Made by a program: the position numbers and the translations under genes. Under the pieces are notes generated by a model, which did not search any database, was not told the origin of the DNA, and worked only from the letters and a program-made list of their open reading frames with translations. This document shows, in pieces, positions 1-7,068 of a DNA stretch of 13,801 nucleotides. How positions within the stretch are numbered: position 1 is the stretch's first letter; every line of letters begins with the position of its first letter. Origin of the DNA: Deltaproteobacteria bacterium UBA6967 (GTDB lineage Bacteria > SAR324 > NAC60-12); assembly GCA_002450295.1 (NCBI GenBank), contig DJYX01000037.1:12922-26722 (forward strand), written 5' to 3'.

Positions 1-26
1 AGGACAGCTTCTGCGGAAGCTGTCCT
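1..26. repeat. Perfect 11-bp stem-loop at the window edge, possible terminator hairpin
   Basis: The arms at 1-11 and 16-26 are perfectly complementary around a 4-nt loop (TGCG). The length, GC content and small loop are typical of an intrinsic terminator stem. No T-run follows on the plus strand. If it terminates a minus-strand gene, its T-tract would lie before position 1 and cannot be seen. It may end whatever gene lies upstream of the window, but its direction cannot be assigned. Confidence 0.6.
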
Positions 27-32
27 CAGCCA

Positions 33-61
33 TTGACCTGCCTTACACAATCTCCTACGCT
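33..61 (+). promoter_or_regulatory. Possible sigma-70-type promoter for the peroxidase gene
   Basis: TTGACC at 33-38 matches the -35 consensus at five of six bases. It is followed after 17 bp by TACGCT at 56-61, a weak -10 that keeps the TA....T pattern. A better -10-like hexamer, TAGAAT at 61-66, sits too far away (22 bp) to pair with this -35. The location just after a terminator-like hairpin and before the first gene is sensible, but the -10 is poor. Confidence 0.3.
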
Positions 62-131
62 AGAATCTGGAAAATTTCTCTTACTCCAGTAGATCCTGAC
101 ACCATCCCAATAAATTTTTTCAAGAGGTCCT

Positions 132-665
132 ATGCGTCTTCTGCTCAGTGCCTTGTTCCTTTGGACATCGATAACCAGCGTATCTGCGGCAAATCTGTTT
201 GAACTAACCGCCCCTGACATCGACGGTTCTGAGCTGCCGCTCAGTGAATTCAAGGGCAAGGTGGTACTCGTGGTCAACACAGCCTCTCGATGTGGATTCA
301 CTCCTCAATATGAAGCGATGGAGGAAATCTTTCAGAAATACCGCAATCAAGGATTTGTAGTGCTCGGTTTTCCGAGCAATGATTTCTATCAGGAATTATC
401 CAGTAATGAAGAAATCAAGGAATTCTGTGAGGGCTACAGAATCAGCTTTCCCTTATTTGCTAGTTCTTCAGTGACGGGATCCAACAAACAGCCCGTTTAT
501 GAGTTTTTGACTAATTCATCCGCCTACCAAGCAATGCGTGGAGAAGTACGCTGGAACTTTGAGAAGTTCCTTGTCGACAGGAAAGGACAGGTCATTGCTC
601 GATACCCTTCGGCAGTCTCACCGAATCATCCACAACTTCTGAATGATATTGAAAAGTTGCTCTAA
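132..665 (+). CDS. Glutathione peroxidase family thiol peroxidase, predicted exported
   Basis: This 177-residue protein probably reduces hydroperoxides in the periplasm. Residues 1-19 form a signal peptide: basic R2, a hydrophobic core and a VSA cleavage site, with cleavage after A19 or A20. The thioredoxin-fold domain follows. The peroxidatic Cys54 is in the family motif NTASRCGFTPQY, and the WNF motif supplies W141 and N142. Cys99, in the NEEIxxFC helix, matches the resolving cysteine of thioredoxin-dependent family members such as yeast Gpx3, so thioredoxin-like donors are more likely than glutathione. The usual NQFGGQEPG segment is altered to NDFYQEL: the catalytic Gln position is Asp84, one residue is lost, and Q87 may substitute. 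The ATG follows an AGAGGT ribosome site at 124-128. The family is certain; the reductant and the export are inferred. Confidence 0.9.
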   Translation: MRLLLSALFLWTSITSVSAANLFELTAPDIDGSELPLSEFKGKVVLVVNTASRCGFTPQYEAMEEIFQKYRNQGFVVLGFPSNDFYQELSSNEEIKEFCEGYRISFPLFASSSVTGSNKQPVYEFLTNSSAYQAMRGEVRWNFEKFLVDRKGQVIARYPSAVSPNHPQLLNDIEKLL

Positions 666-708
666 CACTTTCGGCAACCACTAAATATTCGCTTCAAACA
701 GCACTTCT

Positions 709-2043
709 ATGGAAGCTTCACGAAAGTCAATTTGGGGTTGGGCACTATATGATTGGGCTAACTCCGTGTTTGCTACCACTGTGATCGCGGGTTTTTTTCC
801 TATCTTTTTTAAGCAATTTTGGAGTGCTGGAGCAGATGTCAGTGTCAGTACAGCTCAGCTTGGTTTTGCGAATTCCTTATCTAGCTTACTGATTGCTCTG
901 ACTGCCCCCATTCTTGGTGCAATTGCTGATCGAGGTCGTCTGAAGAAGCCATTGCTCGCAGTGTTCACCTATCTTGGGGTGTTTATGAGTGCAGGGCTTT
1001 ACTTTATTGAGCAGGGTCAGTGGGAATGGGCTGTATTGGTCTACGTTTTGGGCTCTTTGGGATTTGCCGGTGGGAACATCTTTTATGATGCGATGCTTGC
1101 AGACTTGGTTCCCGATGATCAACTCGACCGTATTTCAAGCTTTGGCTATGCCCTTGGCTATCTGGGTGGGGGGCTCCTTTTTCTGATCAACGTCTTAATG
1201 ACACTGCAACCCGATTGGTTTGGATTAGCAGGTCCTGCAGAAGCGGTGAGGCTGTCTTTTTTAACAGTAGCCGTGTGGTGGGGTATATTCAGCGTTTTCA
1301 CACTACTCTGGGTTCCCGAAGTCAGCCAAGGGACCCCTACGAAGGGGAGTTCAATTCTTGCTGGATTTCAACAACTTGCTGAAACCTTCCGTAAAATAAG
1401 ACACCTACGAACACTTTTCCTATTCTTGGCAGCATACTGGTTTTACATTGACGGGGTGGGCACTGTGATTCGAATGGCTGTCGACTACGGTCTCTCCATT
1501 GGTTTTTCATCAAGTGATTTGATCACAGCCTTGCTATTGGTACAGTTCATAGGCTTTCCCGCAGCACTTTTCTTTGGCAGACTGGGTACACGTTGGGACT
1601 GTCGCAAATCAATTTTAGTTGGCATTGGCATTTATCTCATAGTGACCATCTGGGGTACTCAAATGAAGAGTCAATTTGAGTTCTATGGCCTTGCTGTCCT
1701 AATTGGAATTGCCCAAGGCGGAGTTCAAGCGCTCAGTCGATCGTTTTACGCTCGTCTCATCCCGAAAAATCAAACTGCGGAGTACTTCGGCTTCTATAAC
1801 ACGCTCGGAAAGTTCGCCGCTATCATTGGGCCCTTGCTAATGGGAATGACTGCCCTGATGGCCAAAGGATGGCTGTTAGGAGACAGTCCCTCAGCAGCCG
1901 AACTTGAATCTGTTGGACAAGAAGCAGCCCGCTGGAGCATTGCTTCCATCTCCATTCTTTTCTTGATTGGAGGGGCACTGCTTTGGAAAGTTGATGAAGA
2001 GCAAGGTAGGACAGAGGCCCGAATTCTGGAACGACATGACTGA
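709..2043 (+). CDS. UMF1-family MFS transporter (Atg22-like)
   Basis: This 444-residue inner-membrane permease has about twelve hydrophobic segments, starting near residues 10, 50, 80, 107, 145, 184, 235, 270, 302, 327, 365 and 410. The N-terminus (WALYDWANSVFATTVIAGFF) is the hallmark of the UMF1 branch of the major facilitator superfamily, which is related to yeast vacuolar Atg22, an amino-acid effluxer. An MFS motif-A-like loop (GAIADRGRLKKP) joins helices 2 and 3, and the protein ends in a charged cytoplasmic tail. The substrate of bacterial UMF1 proteins is not established; small-molecule or amino-acid efflux is only a family analogy. The ATG at 709 has no clear Shine-Dalgarno sequence but gives the expected N-terminus. 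The gene overlaps the thioesterase start by 8 bp, so the two are probably co-transcribed. Confidence 0.88.
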   Translation: MEASRKSIWGWALYDWANSVFATTVIAGFFPIFFKQFWSAGADVSVSTAQLGFANSLSSLLIALTAPILGAIADRGRLKKPLLAVFTYLGVFMSAGLYFIEQGQWEWAVLVYVLGSLGFAGGNIFYDAMLADLVPDDQLDRISSFGYALGYLGGGLLFLINVLMTLQPDWFGLAGPAEAVRLSFLTVAVWWGIFSVFTLLWVPEVSQGTPTKGSSILAGFQQLAETFRKIRHLRTLFLFLAAYWFYIDGVGTVIRMAVDYGLSIGFSSSDLITALLLVQFIGFPAALFFGRLGTRWDCRKSILVGIGIYLIVTIWGTQMKSQFEFYGLAVLIGIAQGGVQALSRSFYARLIPKNQTAEYFGFYNTLGKFAAIIGPLLMGMTALMAKGWLLGDSPSAAELESVGQEAARWSIASISILFLIGGALLWKVDEEQGRTEARILERHD

Positions 2044-2443
2044 AAGTCTCCTGTTTCGCTTCCCAGTCACCGTCTACTACGAAGACACGGATATAACTGG
2101 GGTGGTCTATCATGCGAACTATCTAAAATATTGTGAAAGAGCCCGTTCGGAGATTCTAGGCGCAGAACGACTCTACCAAATTCATCAGCAGGAAAACCTC
2201 TCTTTCGTAGTCTACCGAGCTGAGATGAATTTCCGACGCGGCGCTGTTTTGGGAGATCGCCTAGAAGTGCAAACACAACCCACTCTGACCAGTCCCTATC
2301 GTGTTCAATTTCTACAAAACATTGTACGCTCCTCTGATCAACAAACTCTTGTCAAAGCCTTGATTGAGTTGGTTTGCATCAAGCAGGAAAAACCAGTCCC
2401 AGTACCCGATTGGATTCAGGAGCACCTGCCACCCTCTGATTGA
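2036..2443 (+). CDS. ybgC: YbgC-like acyl-CoA thioesterase (hotdog fold)
   Basis: This 135-residue single-domain protein is close to the usual 130-140 residues of the YbgC/4-hydroxybenzoyl-CoA thioesterase family, which hydrolyses acyl-CoA or acyl-ACP thioesters in the cytoplasm. The family signature is complete: YYEDTDITGVVYHANY, with the catalytic Asp19 and the adjacent GVVYHxNY helix, followed by ERARSEIL. The remainder shows the hotdog pattern of a strand with YRAEMNFRRGAVLGD and a C-terminal LV-rich strand. I chose the ATG at 2036, not an in-frame ATG at 1967. The upstream start would add 23 residues unlike the family and overlap the transporter by 77 bp, whereas 2036 gives the normal N-terminus. 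ybgC commonly sits beside tolQRAB; here it follows a UMF1 transporter instead. A looser label such as thioesterase-superfamily protein is the safe fallback. Confidence 0.85.
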   Translation: MTESLLFRFPVTVYYEDTDITGVVYHANYLKYCERARSEILGAERLYQIHQQENLSFVVYRAEMNFRRGAVLGDRLEVQTQPTLTSPYRVQFLQNIVRSSDQQTLVKALIELVCIKQEKPVPVPDWIQEHLPPSD

Positions 2444-2536
2444 TTTATCCCGCAAAGTGACTTTCTCTTTCGAAGATCGTTTGTTAAGCTATTAAGTTTG
2501 CTTCTTTTGTCGCAATGCCGACTCACCATCAACTTA

Positions 2537-2567
2537 TTTTTATTATAGATTTTAAGGAGGATCCTTG
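2537..2567 (+). promoter_or_regulatory. htpG ribosome site fixing a TTG start, with possible fourU-like pairing
   Basis: AAGGAGG at 2554-2560 is a full Shine-Dalgarno sequence, 4 nt before TTG at 2565. It is the reason to accept the non-ATG start. TTTTTA at 2537-2542 can pair with TAAGGA at 2553-2558 (six pairs, two of them G-U, 10-nt loop). That would hide part of the ribosome site in the manner of fourU RNA thermometers. Alternatively AAGG (2554-2557) can pair with CCTT (2563-2566), covering the start codon. The ribosome site is solid; the structures are short and unproven. Confidence 0.6.
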
Positions 2568-4445
2568 AGTTCAGCCCAATCCACGCCACAACCCGAGGTA
2601 CATGAGTATCAGGCGGAGATGCAGAAGCTGCTCGATATTCTCGTACACTCCCTGTACACCGAGCGAGAGATCTTTTTGAGGGAACTGCTGTCGAATTCCG
2701 CCGATGCACTGAGTAAAGTTCAGTTCCTTGCACTCACTTCGGCAGACCAACTGCTAAATCCAGATGCATCCCTGCAAATCGAATTATCCTTCGACGAAGA
2801 CCAGCAAACGATCACTATTGAGGATACTGGTTGTGGGATGACTCGTGAAGAATTGATCGAAAATCTGGGAACCATAGCCAGTTCAGGAACTCTCAAATTT
2901 TTGAGGGAGGCTCAGCAATCTAAACAAGCCGTACAGAATCTCATTGGTCAATTTGGGGTGGGTTTCTATGCGGTCTTCATGGTAGCTGATAAGGTGGAGC
3001 TAACCACCCGTTCTTGGCTTCCCGATAGCCAAGCTTGGTCATGGAATTCCAGTGGAAGTGGTCAGTACGAACTAGCACCAGCTAGCAAGGAAGAGCGTGG
3101 AACAAAGATAGTGATACATCTGAAAGATGAGGCCAAAGAATTCTGTAATGAATACCGACTGAAATCGATCGTCAGCAAATATTCCAATTATGTCCCTCAT
3201 CCAATTCAACTCAAGGGAGAGACCATCAATAAAGTGACTGCCATTTGGACACAGTCTAAAGAGGAAGTCAGCCAGAAGGACTACGAAGAGTTTTACAAGC
3301 AGATTAGTTACGATCATCAGCCTGCCCTGCAACATCTGCACTTGTCGATTGATGCACCGATTCAGTACTACGCTCTGCTTTACATTCCACAAAAGATTAC
3401 TAATGAAGTGCTCTACGCACGCGAGGGGAAAGGCTTGGCCCTTTATGCCCAAAAAGTGTTGATTCAGTCTCAGCATAATGGCCTACTCCCACCCTACTTA
3501 CGCTTCGTTCAAGGAGTGGTTGACTCTGAAGATCTCCCCCTCAATGTTTCCAGAGAGAGTGTCCAGCAAAACGCATTGGTGGAACGCATCAAGAAAAGCC
3601 TCACCACACGACTCTTGAAAGAACTTCAAACACTCGCTGATAACAATTCAGAGTCCTACAGCCAGTTCTGGAAGGAATTTGGTGTGCTGCTGAAAGAGGG
3701 AGTCTCAGCTGATTTCGGTAACCGCAGTAAGCTCATGGACCTCCTACGTTTCAACTCTTCATTGAGTGAAGGAGCTACGGCTGATGTCTCATTAAAAGAT
3801 TACGTGAGTCGGATGCGTGATGAGCAAAAAGAGATTTATTATATTGTGGGGCCGTCTAGAGAATCCTTACAACATCATCCGAATCTTGAGTACTTCCGCA
3901 AGCAAAGCTTAGAAGTGCTGTTCCTACATGATCACATCGACGATTTCTTGATGAACGAGCTGCGGGATTATGATGGGAAAGCCTTCAAAAGCATCTCCCA
4001 GGCAGATATTGATATGCCAGACTCAGTCGAAGACAACTCTCAAATGAGTACAGAGCAGAGAGAAGTTCTGCTCCACAAGATCAAGCAACAGCTTGGTGAT
4101 CGAATTAAAGATGTGATTGCGTCCAAGAGACTGGTAGATAGCCCTTGCTCCCTCGTCAATCCGCAGGAGAACATGAGCGCTCATATGGAGCGCATGATGA
4201 AGATGGTCAACGAGGAATATCAGATCAGCAAACGCAATTTAGAAGTTAATCTGAAACACCCGATCTTGCAGAACTTGGCGAAGCTGGCTGAAGAAAATCC
4301 TAAATCAGAATTTTTCGGCCAAGCCGTGGAACAACTCTTCCGAAGTGCAATGCTCGTGGAGGGTCTGTTGGACAATCCGACAGAACTGCTGCCGGATCTC
4401 TATGACTTCATGGCAGCTGCGACAGCTCACCAACTGACTTCCTGA
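2565..4445 (+). CDS. htpG: Chaperone HtpG (bacterial Hsp90)
   Basis: This 626-residue cytosolic ATP-dependent dimeric chaperone remodels late folding intermediates together with the DnaK system, which is encoded downstream in this window. The N-terminal GHKL ATPase has ELLSNSADA (E40 catalytic, N44 for Mg-ATP), DTGCGM at 87-92, the lid segment ENLGTIASSGT and GQFGVGFYA from 128. The middle domain carries LPLNVSRE with R330, equivalent to the ATP-contacting arginine of E. coli HtpG. The C-terminal part has SKRLVDSPCSLV, a Met-rich helix (MERMMKMV) and the dimerisation region ending near HQL. Length matches the family (about 620-640). The start is TTG at 2565: the next in-frame ATG is at codon 19 and would remove the conserved EYQAE helix. 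No CIRCE is seen upstream, so control by HrcA is not supported. Confidence 0.97.
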   Translation: MSSAQSTPQPEVHEYQAEMQKLLDILVHSLYTEREIFLRELLSNSADALSKVQFLALTSADQLLNPDASLQIELSFDEDQQTITIEDTGCGMTREELIENLGTIASSGTLKFLREAQQSKQAVQNLIGQFGVGFYAVFMVADKVELTTRSWLPDSQAWSWNSSGSGQYELAPASKEERGTKIVIHLKDEAKEFCNEYRLKSIVSKYSNYVPHPIQLKGETINKVTAIWTQSKEEVSQKDYEEFYKQISYDHQPALQHLHLSIDAPIQYYALLYIPQKITNEVLYAREGKGLALYAQKVLIQSQHNGLLPPYLRFVQGVVDSEDLPLNVSRESVQQNALVERIKKSLTTRLLKELQTLADNNSESYSQFWKEFGVLLKEGVSADFGNRSKLMDLLRFNSSLSEGATADVSLKDYVSRMRDEQKEIYYIVGPSRESLQHHPNLEYFRKQSLEVLFLHDHIDDFLMNELRDYDGKAFKSISQADIDMPDSVEDNSQMSTEQREVLLHKIKQQLGDRIKDVIASKRLVDSPCSLVNPQENMSAHMERMMKMVNEEYQISKRNLEVNLKHPILQNLAKLAEENPKSEFFGQAVEQLFRSAMLVEGLLDNPTELLPDLYDFMAAATAHQLTS

Positions 4446-4467
4446 AGCAGACCTTCAAATCTGATTA

Positions 4468-4500
4468 CAGAGAGAAAGCTTCACTAATTTGTTCTCTCTG
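4468..4500. repeat. Perfect 9-bp inverted repeat between htpG and lon
   Basis: CAGAGAGAA at 4468-4476 is the exact reverse complement of TTCTCTCTG at 4492-4500, with a 15-nt loop. No T-run follows, so it is a poor intrinsic terminator. It ends 27 nt before the lon ATG and could be an attenuating stem in the lon leader, an operator or an RNA-processing site. The symmetry is directly visible; the role is unknown. Confidence 0.5.
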
Positions 4501-4527
4501 ACTTACTAACTCCAGCCAACCGAGAAA

Positions 4528-6972
4528 ATGGCTCGAAAGAAAGCCGCCAACGGCAACCAAGCCAACAAAAAAGATCGGATTCTTCTTGTTGATTCGGAAG
4601 GAACGGTCATCACGGTGGCTGATCTACCTAATCGCATTCCAATCTTTCCAGTTTATCAGCGTCCGATTTTCCCTGGAATTCTAACGATGGTTGGTGCTGA
4701 CAGTATGGTCAGCCGCTGGATTCGTGATCAAATCCGTGAAGAAAAAATCATCGGTCTCGTGATGGCCAAACCTAACGAAAGCGATGAAGAGGGAGAACAA
4801 CGTCAAATCGAGTCTGCTTCACAACTTTACCGTGTAGGAACCGTTGCGTATGTCCTGCACTGGGTGGAATTACCGGATGAGAGCTGCCAATTCATGCTGA
4901 GCACTCTGAAGCGGTTCAAGGTGCGGAGGTTTCATCCAGATGACCAGCACTACAGTGCTGAGGTAGATTACATCGAAGAAGCACCCCCTGAAATGACAGA
5001 GCAGTTGCGTGCCTCTGCAGCTGCTATAGTTTCTACTTTGAAGGAACTGATTCCCCATAATCCAACCTTCTCTCAGGAGATGCATCACCTTCTTTCTCAG
5101 GTCAATCTAGACGAACCCATCAAGCTGACTGATTTGGCTGCCTCGATGACTAACGCCAAAAGCAAGGCCCTACAAAAAATTCTGGAGACCCAAGATATCC
5201 AAGAGCGAATGGAGCAGACTCTACTGTTGTTGAGGGAGGAATATGACCTGAGTCTGCTCAAAGAGAAGATCAGTCAGAAAATTGATGAGCGGCTCTCCAA
5301 GCATCAAAGAGAGTTTTTTCTCCGAGAACAACTTCGTGAAATTAAACATGAATTAGGGTTAGAGCAAGATCGCAAACAGATGGAGTTGGATCGTTTTCGA
5401 GAACGCTTTTCGGAATTGACACTCACGGAGGAAGCAAAAGAACGGGTGATCCAGGAATTGGGACGCTATGAATTCATGGATGACTCTTCACCTGAATCTC
5501 AAATCGTCCATCAATATCTTGACTGGATTGCCTCTTTACCTTGGGGAGTCTATTCAAAAGACAAGCTCGGCATTTCCCAAGCAGAGCGTGTCCTCAACCA
5601 CGATCACTATGGTCTGGACGATGTAAAAAAACGTATTCTTGAGTTCATTGCAGTCAGCAAACTTCGGGGCGGTATGCGAGGTGGGATTCTTTGTCTTGTG
5701 GGCCCCCCGGGTGTTGGAAAAACATCACTTGGCAAATCAATAGCCTCTGCGCTGGGTCGAGAATTTTATCGCTTCTCCGTTGGTGGGATGAGTGATGAAA
5801 ATGAATTGAAGGGTCACCGACGAACATACATCGGGGCCATGCCTGGGCGGCTGATCCAAGCCTTACGGACTACTAAGACAGCGAATCCAGTGATCATGCT
5901 AGACGAATTGGACAAGGCTGGTCGGAGCTTCCGAGGAGACCCCTACTCTGTTCTTTTAGAAGTGCTCGATCCTGAGCAGAACAAGGATTTCCTCGACCAC
6001 TATCTTGATCTGCGTTTTGACCTATCAAACGTACTTTTCGTAGCCACAGCTAACAGCCTCGATACCATTCCCCCGGTTTTGATTGATCGGATGGAGATTC
6101 TAAGGTTGTCCGGTTACGTAATCGAAGAAAAATTGAAGATCGCCCAGCGTCACCTGATTCCAAAAATCCTCCCCGATCATGGGCTCACTGAGGAAAACCT
6201 CGAGCTACCGAAAGAGACACTGAAGCAGTTGACCGTGGAATATGCCCGTGAGGTCGGAGTTCGTAATCTGGAGAAAAAACTTCGGTCCATCACAAGACGT
6301 GTGGCAATGCGCGTAGCCAAGGGAGACAAAAAAAAGGTTGTCATCCTGCGCGAGCAGCTTCACGATTTTCTGGGACAGCCTGAGTATCCTGAAGATGCGT
6401 ACAAGCGCTTGGAATTGCCCGGAGTTGTGCGGGGTCTCGCTTGGACGCCAACTGGGGGCTCCACTCTGCCCATTGAATCAATTATGCTCAATGGGAACTC
6501 AGGAGAATTTAAATTGACAGGACAACTTGGGGATGTGATGAAGGAATCCTCCTCAATAGCCCATAGTTACGTCCAATCGTTGCTACGTGAAGTTCCAGGC
6601 AAGATGCAATTCTTCAAGAAAAATACGATCCACCTGCACGTTCCAGAGGGGGCCACACCCAAAGATGGCCCTTCAGCAGGAATAGCCATGGCCACCAGCC
6701 TGCTGTCACTTGCTATCCAACAAGCTGTTCCAGCGTCTATTGCAATGACTGGAGAACTAACCCTAAGCGGACAAGTCCTCCCCATCGGCGGTGTTCGAGA
6801 AAAAGTCGTTGGAGCAAAGCTCGCAGGGATCAATACACTGATTTTTCCTGAAGCAAACCGTTCTCAATTCGAGGAACTTCCAGCACACTTGCGTAAAAAT
6901 TTGACAATCCATTTCGTCAAACACTTCCGAGAAGTTGCCCTGTTGACACTGGACTACAAGCTTTCCTGTTAA
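4528..6972 (+). CDS. lon: ATP-dependent Lon protease (LonA type)
   Basis: This 814-residue cytosolic hexameric AAA+ serine protease unfolds and degrades damaged and regulatory proteins. From the N-terminus it has a basic lead (about 1-30), the substrate-binding LAN domain beginning at PNRIPIFPVYQRPIFPGI, a coiled-coil segment around 225-310 (SKHQREFFLREQLREIKHEL), the AAA+ module and the protease domain. Walker A is GPPGVGKTS at 392-400; Walker B is VIMLDELDK with D459 and E460; sensor 1 is in FVATANSLDTIP. The catalytic dyad is S716 (PKDGPSAG) and K759 (GGVREKVVG), 43 residues apart as in E. coli Lon (679/722). Length is normal for LonA. The segment at 420-429 (GMSDENELKG) departs from the usual GVRDEAEIRG. 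The ATG at 4528 has only a weak GAGA ribosome site. Inverted repeats lie on both sides of the gene. Confidence 0.97.
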   Translation: MARKKAANGNQANKKDRILLVDSEGTVITVADLPNRIPIFPVYQRPIFPGILTMVGADSMVSRWIRDQIREEKIIGLVMAKPNESDEEGEQRQIESASQLYRVGTVAYVLHWVELPDESCQFMLSTLKRFKVRRFHPDDQHYSAEVDYIEEAPPEMTEQLRASAAAIVSTLKELIPHNPTFSQEMHHLLSQVNLDEPIKLTDLAASMTNAKSKALQKILETQDIQERMEQTLLLLREEYDLSLLKEKISQKIDERLSKHQREFFLREQLREIKHELGLEQDRKQMELDRFRERFSELTLTEEAKERVIQELGRYEFMDDSSPESQIVHQYLDWIASLPWGVYSKDKLGISQAERVLNHDHYGLDDVKKRILEFIAVSKLRGGMRGGILCLVGPPGVGKTSLGKSIASALGREFYRFSVGGMSDENELKGHRRTYIGAMPGRLIQALRTTKTANPVIMLDELDKAGRSFRGDPYSVLLEVLDPEQNKDFLDHYLDLRFDLSNVLFVATANSLDTIPPVLIDRMEILRLSGYVIEEKLKIAQRHLIPKILPDHGLTEENLELPKETLKQLTVEYAREVGVRNLEKKLRSITRRVAMRVAKGDKKKVVILREQLHDFLGQPEYPEDAYKRLELPGVVRGLAWTPTGGSTLPIESIMLNGNSGEFKLTGQLGDVMKESSSIAHSYVQSLLREVPGKMQFFKKNTIHLHVPEGATPKDGPSAGIAMATSLLSLAIQQAVPASIAMTGELTLSGQVLPIGGVREKVVGAKLAGINTLIFPEANRSQFEELPAHLRKNLTIHFVKHFREVALLTLDYKLSC

Positions 6973-6998
6973 ACTTTGCTTCCCTTAGCATCGCAATT

Positions 6999-7034
6999 TT
7001 GCTAGAAGACTTCTCACCTAACATGTTCTAGCAA
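6999..7034. repeat. Perfect 9-bp inverted repeat between lon and the aarF-like gene
   Basis: TTGCTAGAA at 6999-7007 and TTCTAGCAA at 7026-7034 are perfect reverse complements with an 18-nt loop. Competing smaller foldbacks overlap it: GCAA/TTGC at 6993-7002, and AGAAG/CTTCT at 7004-7014 around a single base. The region could act as a weak terminator after lon or as a regulatory stem before the next gene. No T-tract follows, so termination is uncertain. Confidence 0.45.
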
Positions 7035-7068
7035 CCTGAGGCTCACCTCATAAACCAATTTTGGGTCA

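Noticed and set aside
1967..2035. Longer start for the thioesterase gene
   Set aside because: It adds 23 residues with no family similarity and a 77-bp overlap with the transporter; the ATG at 2036 gives the standard YbgC N-terminus.
2541..2550. TATTATAGAT as a -10 element for htpG
   Set aside because: No -35-like hexamer at 16-18 bp; TTGTCG at 2507-2512 is 28 bp away. It remains possible but is not supported enough to list.
2444..2564. Search for a CIRCE upstream of htpG
   Set aside because: No TTAGCACTC/GAGTGCTAA arms are present; the shared TTCGAA hexamer with the hrcA promoter is short enough to be chance.
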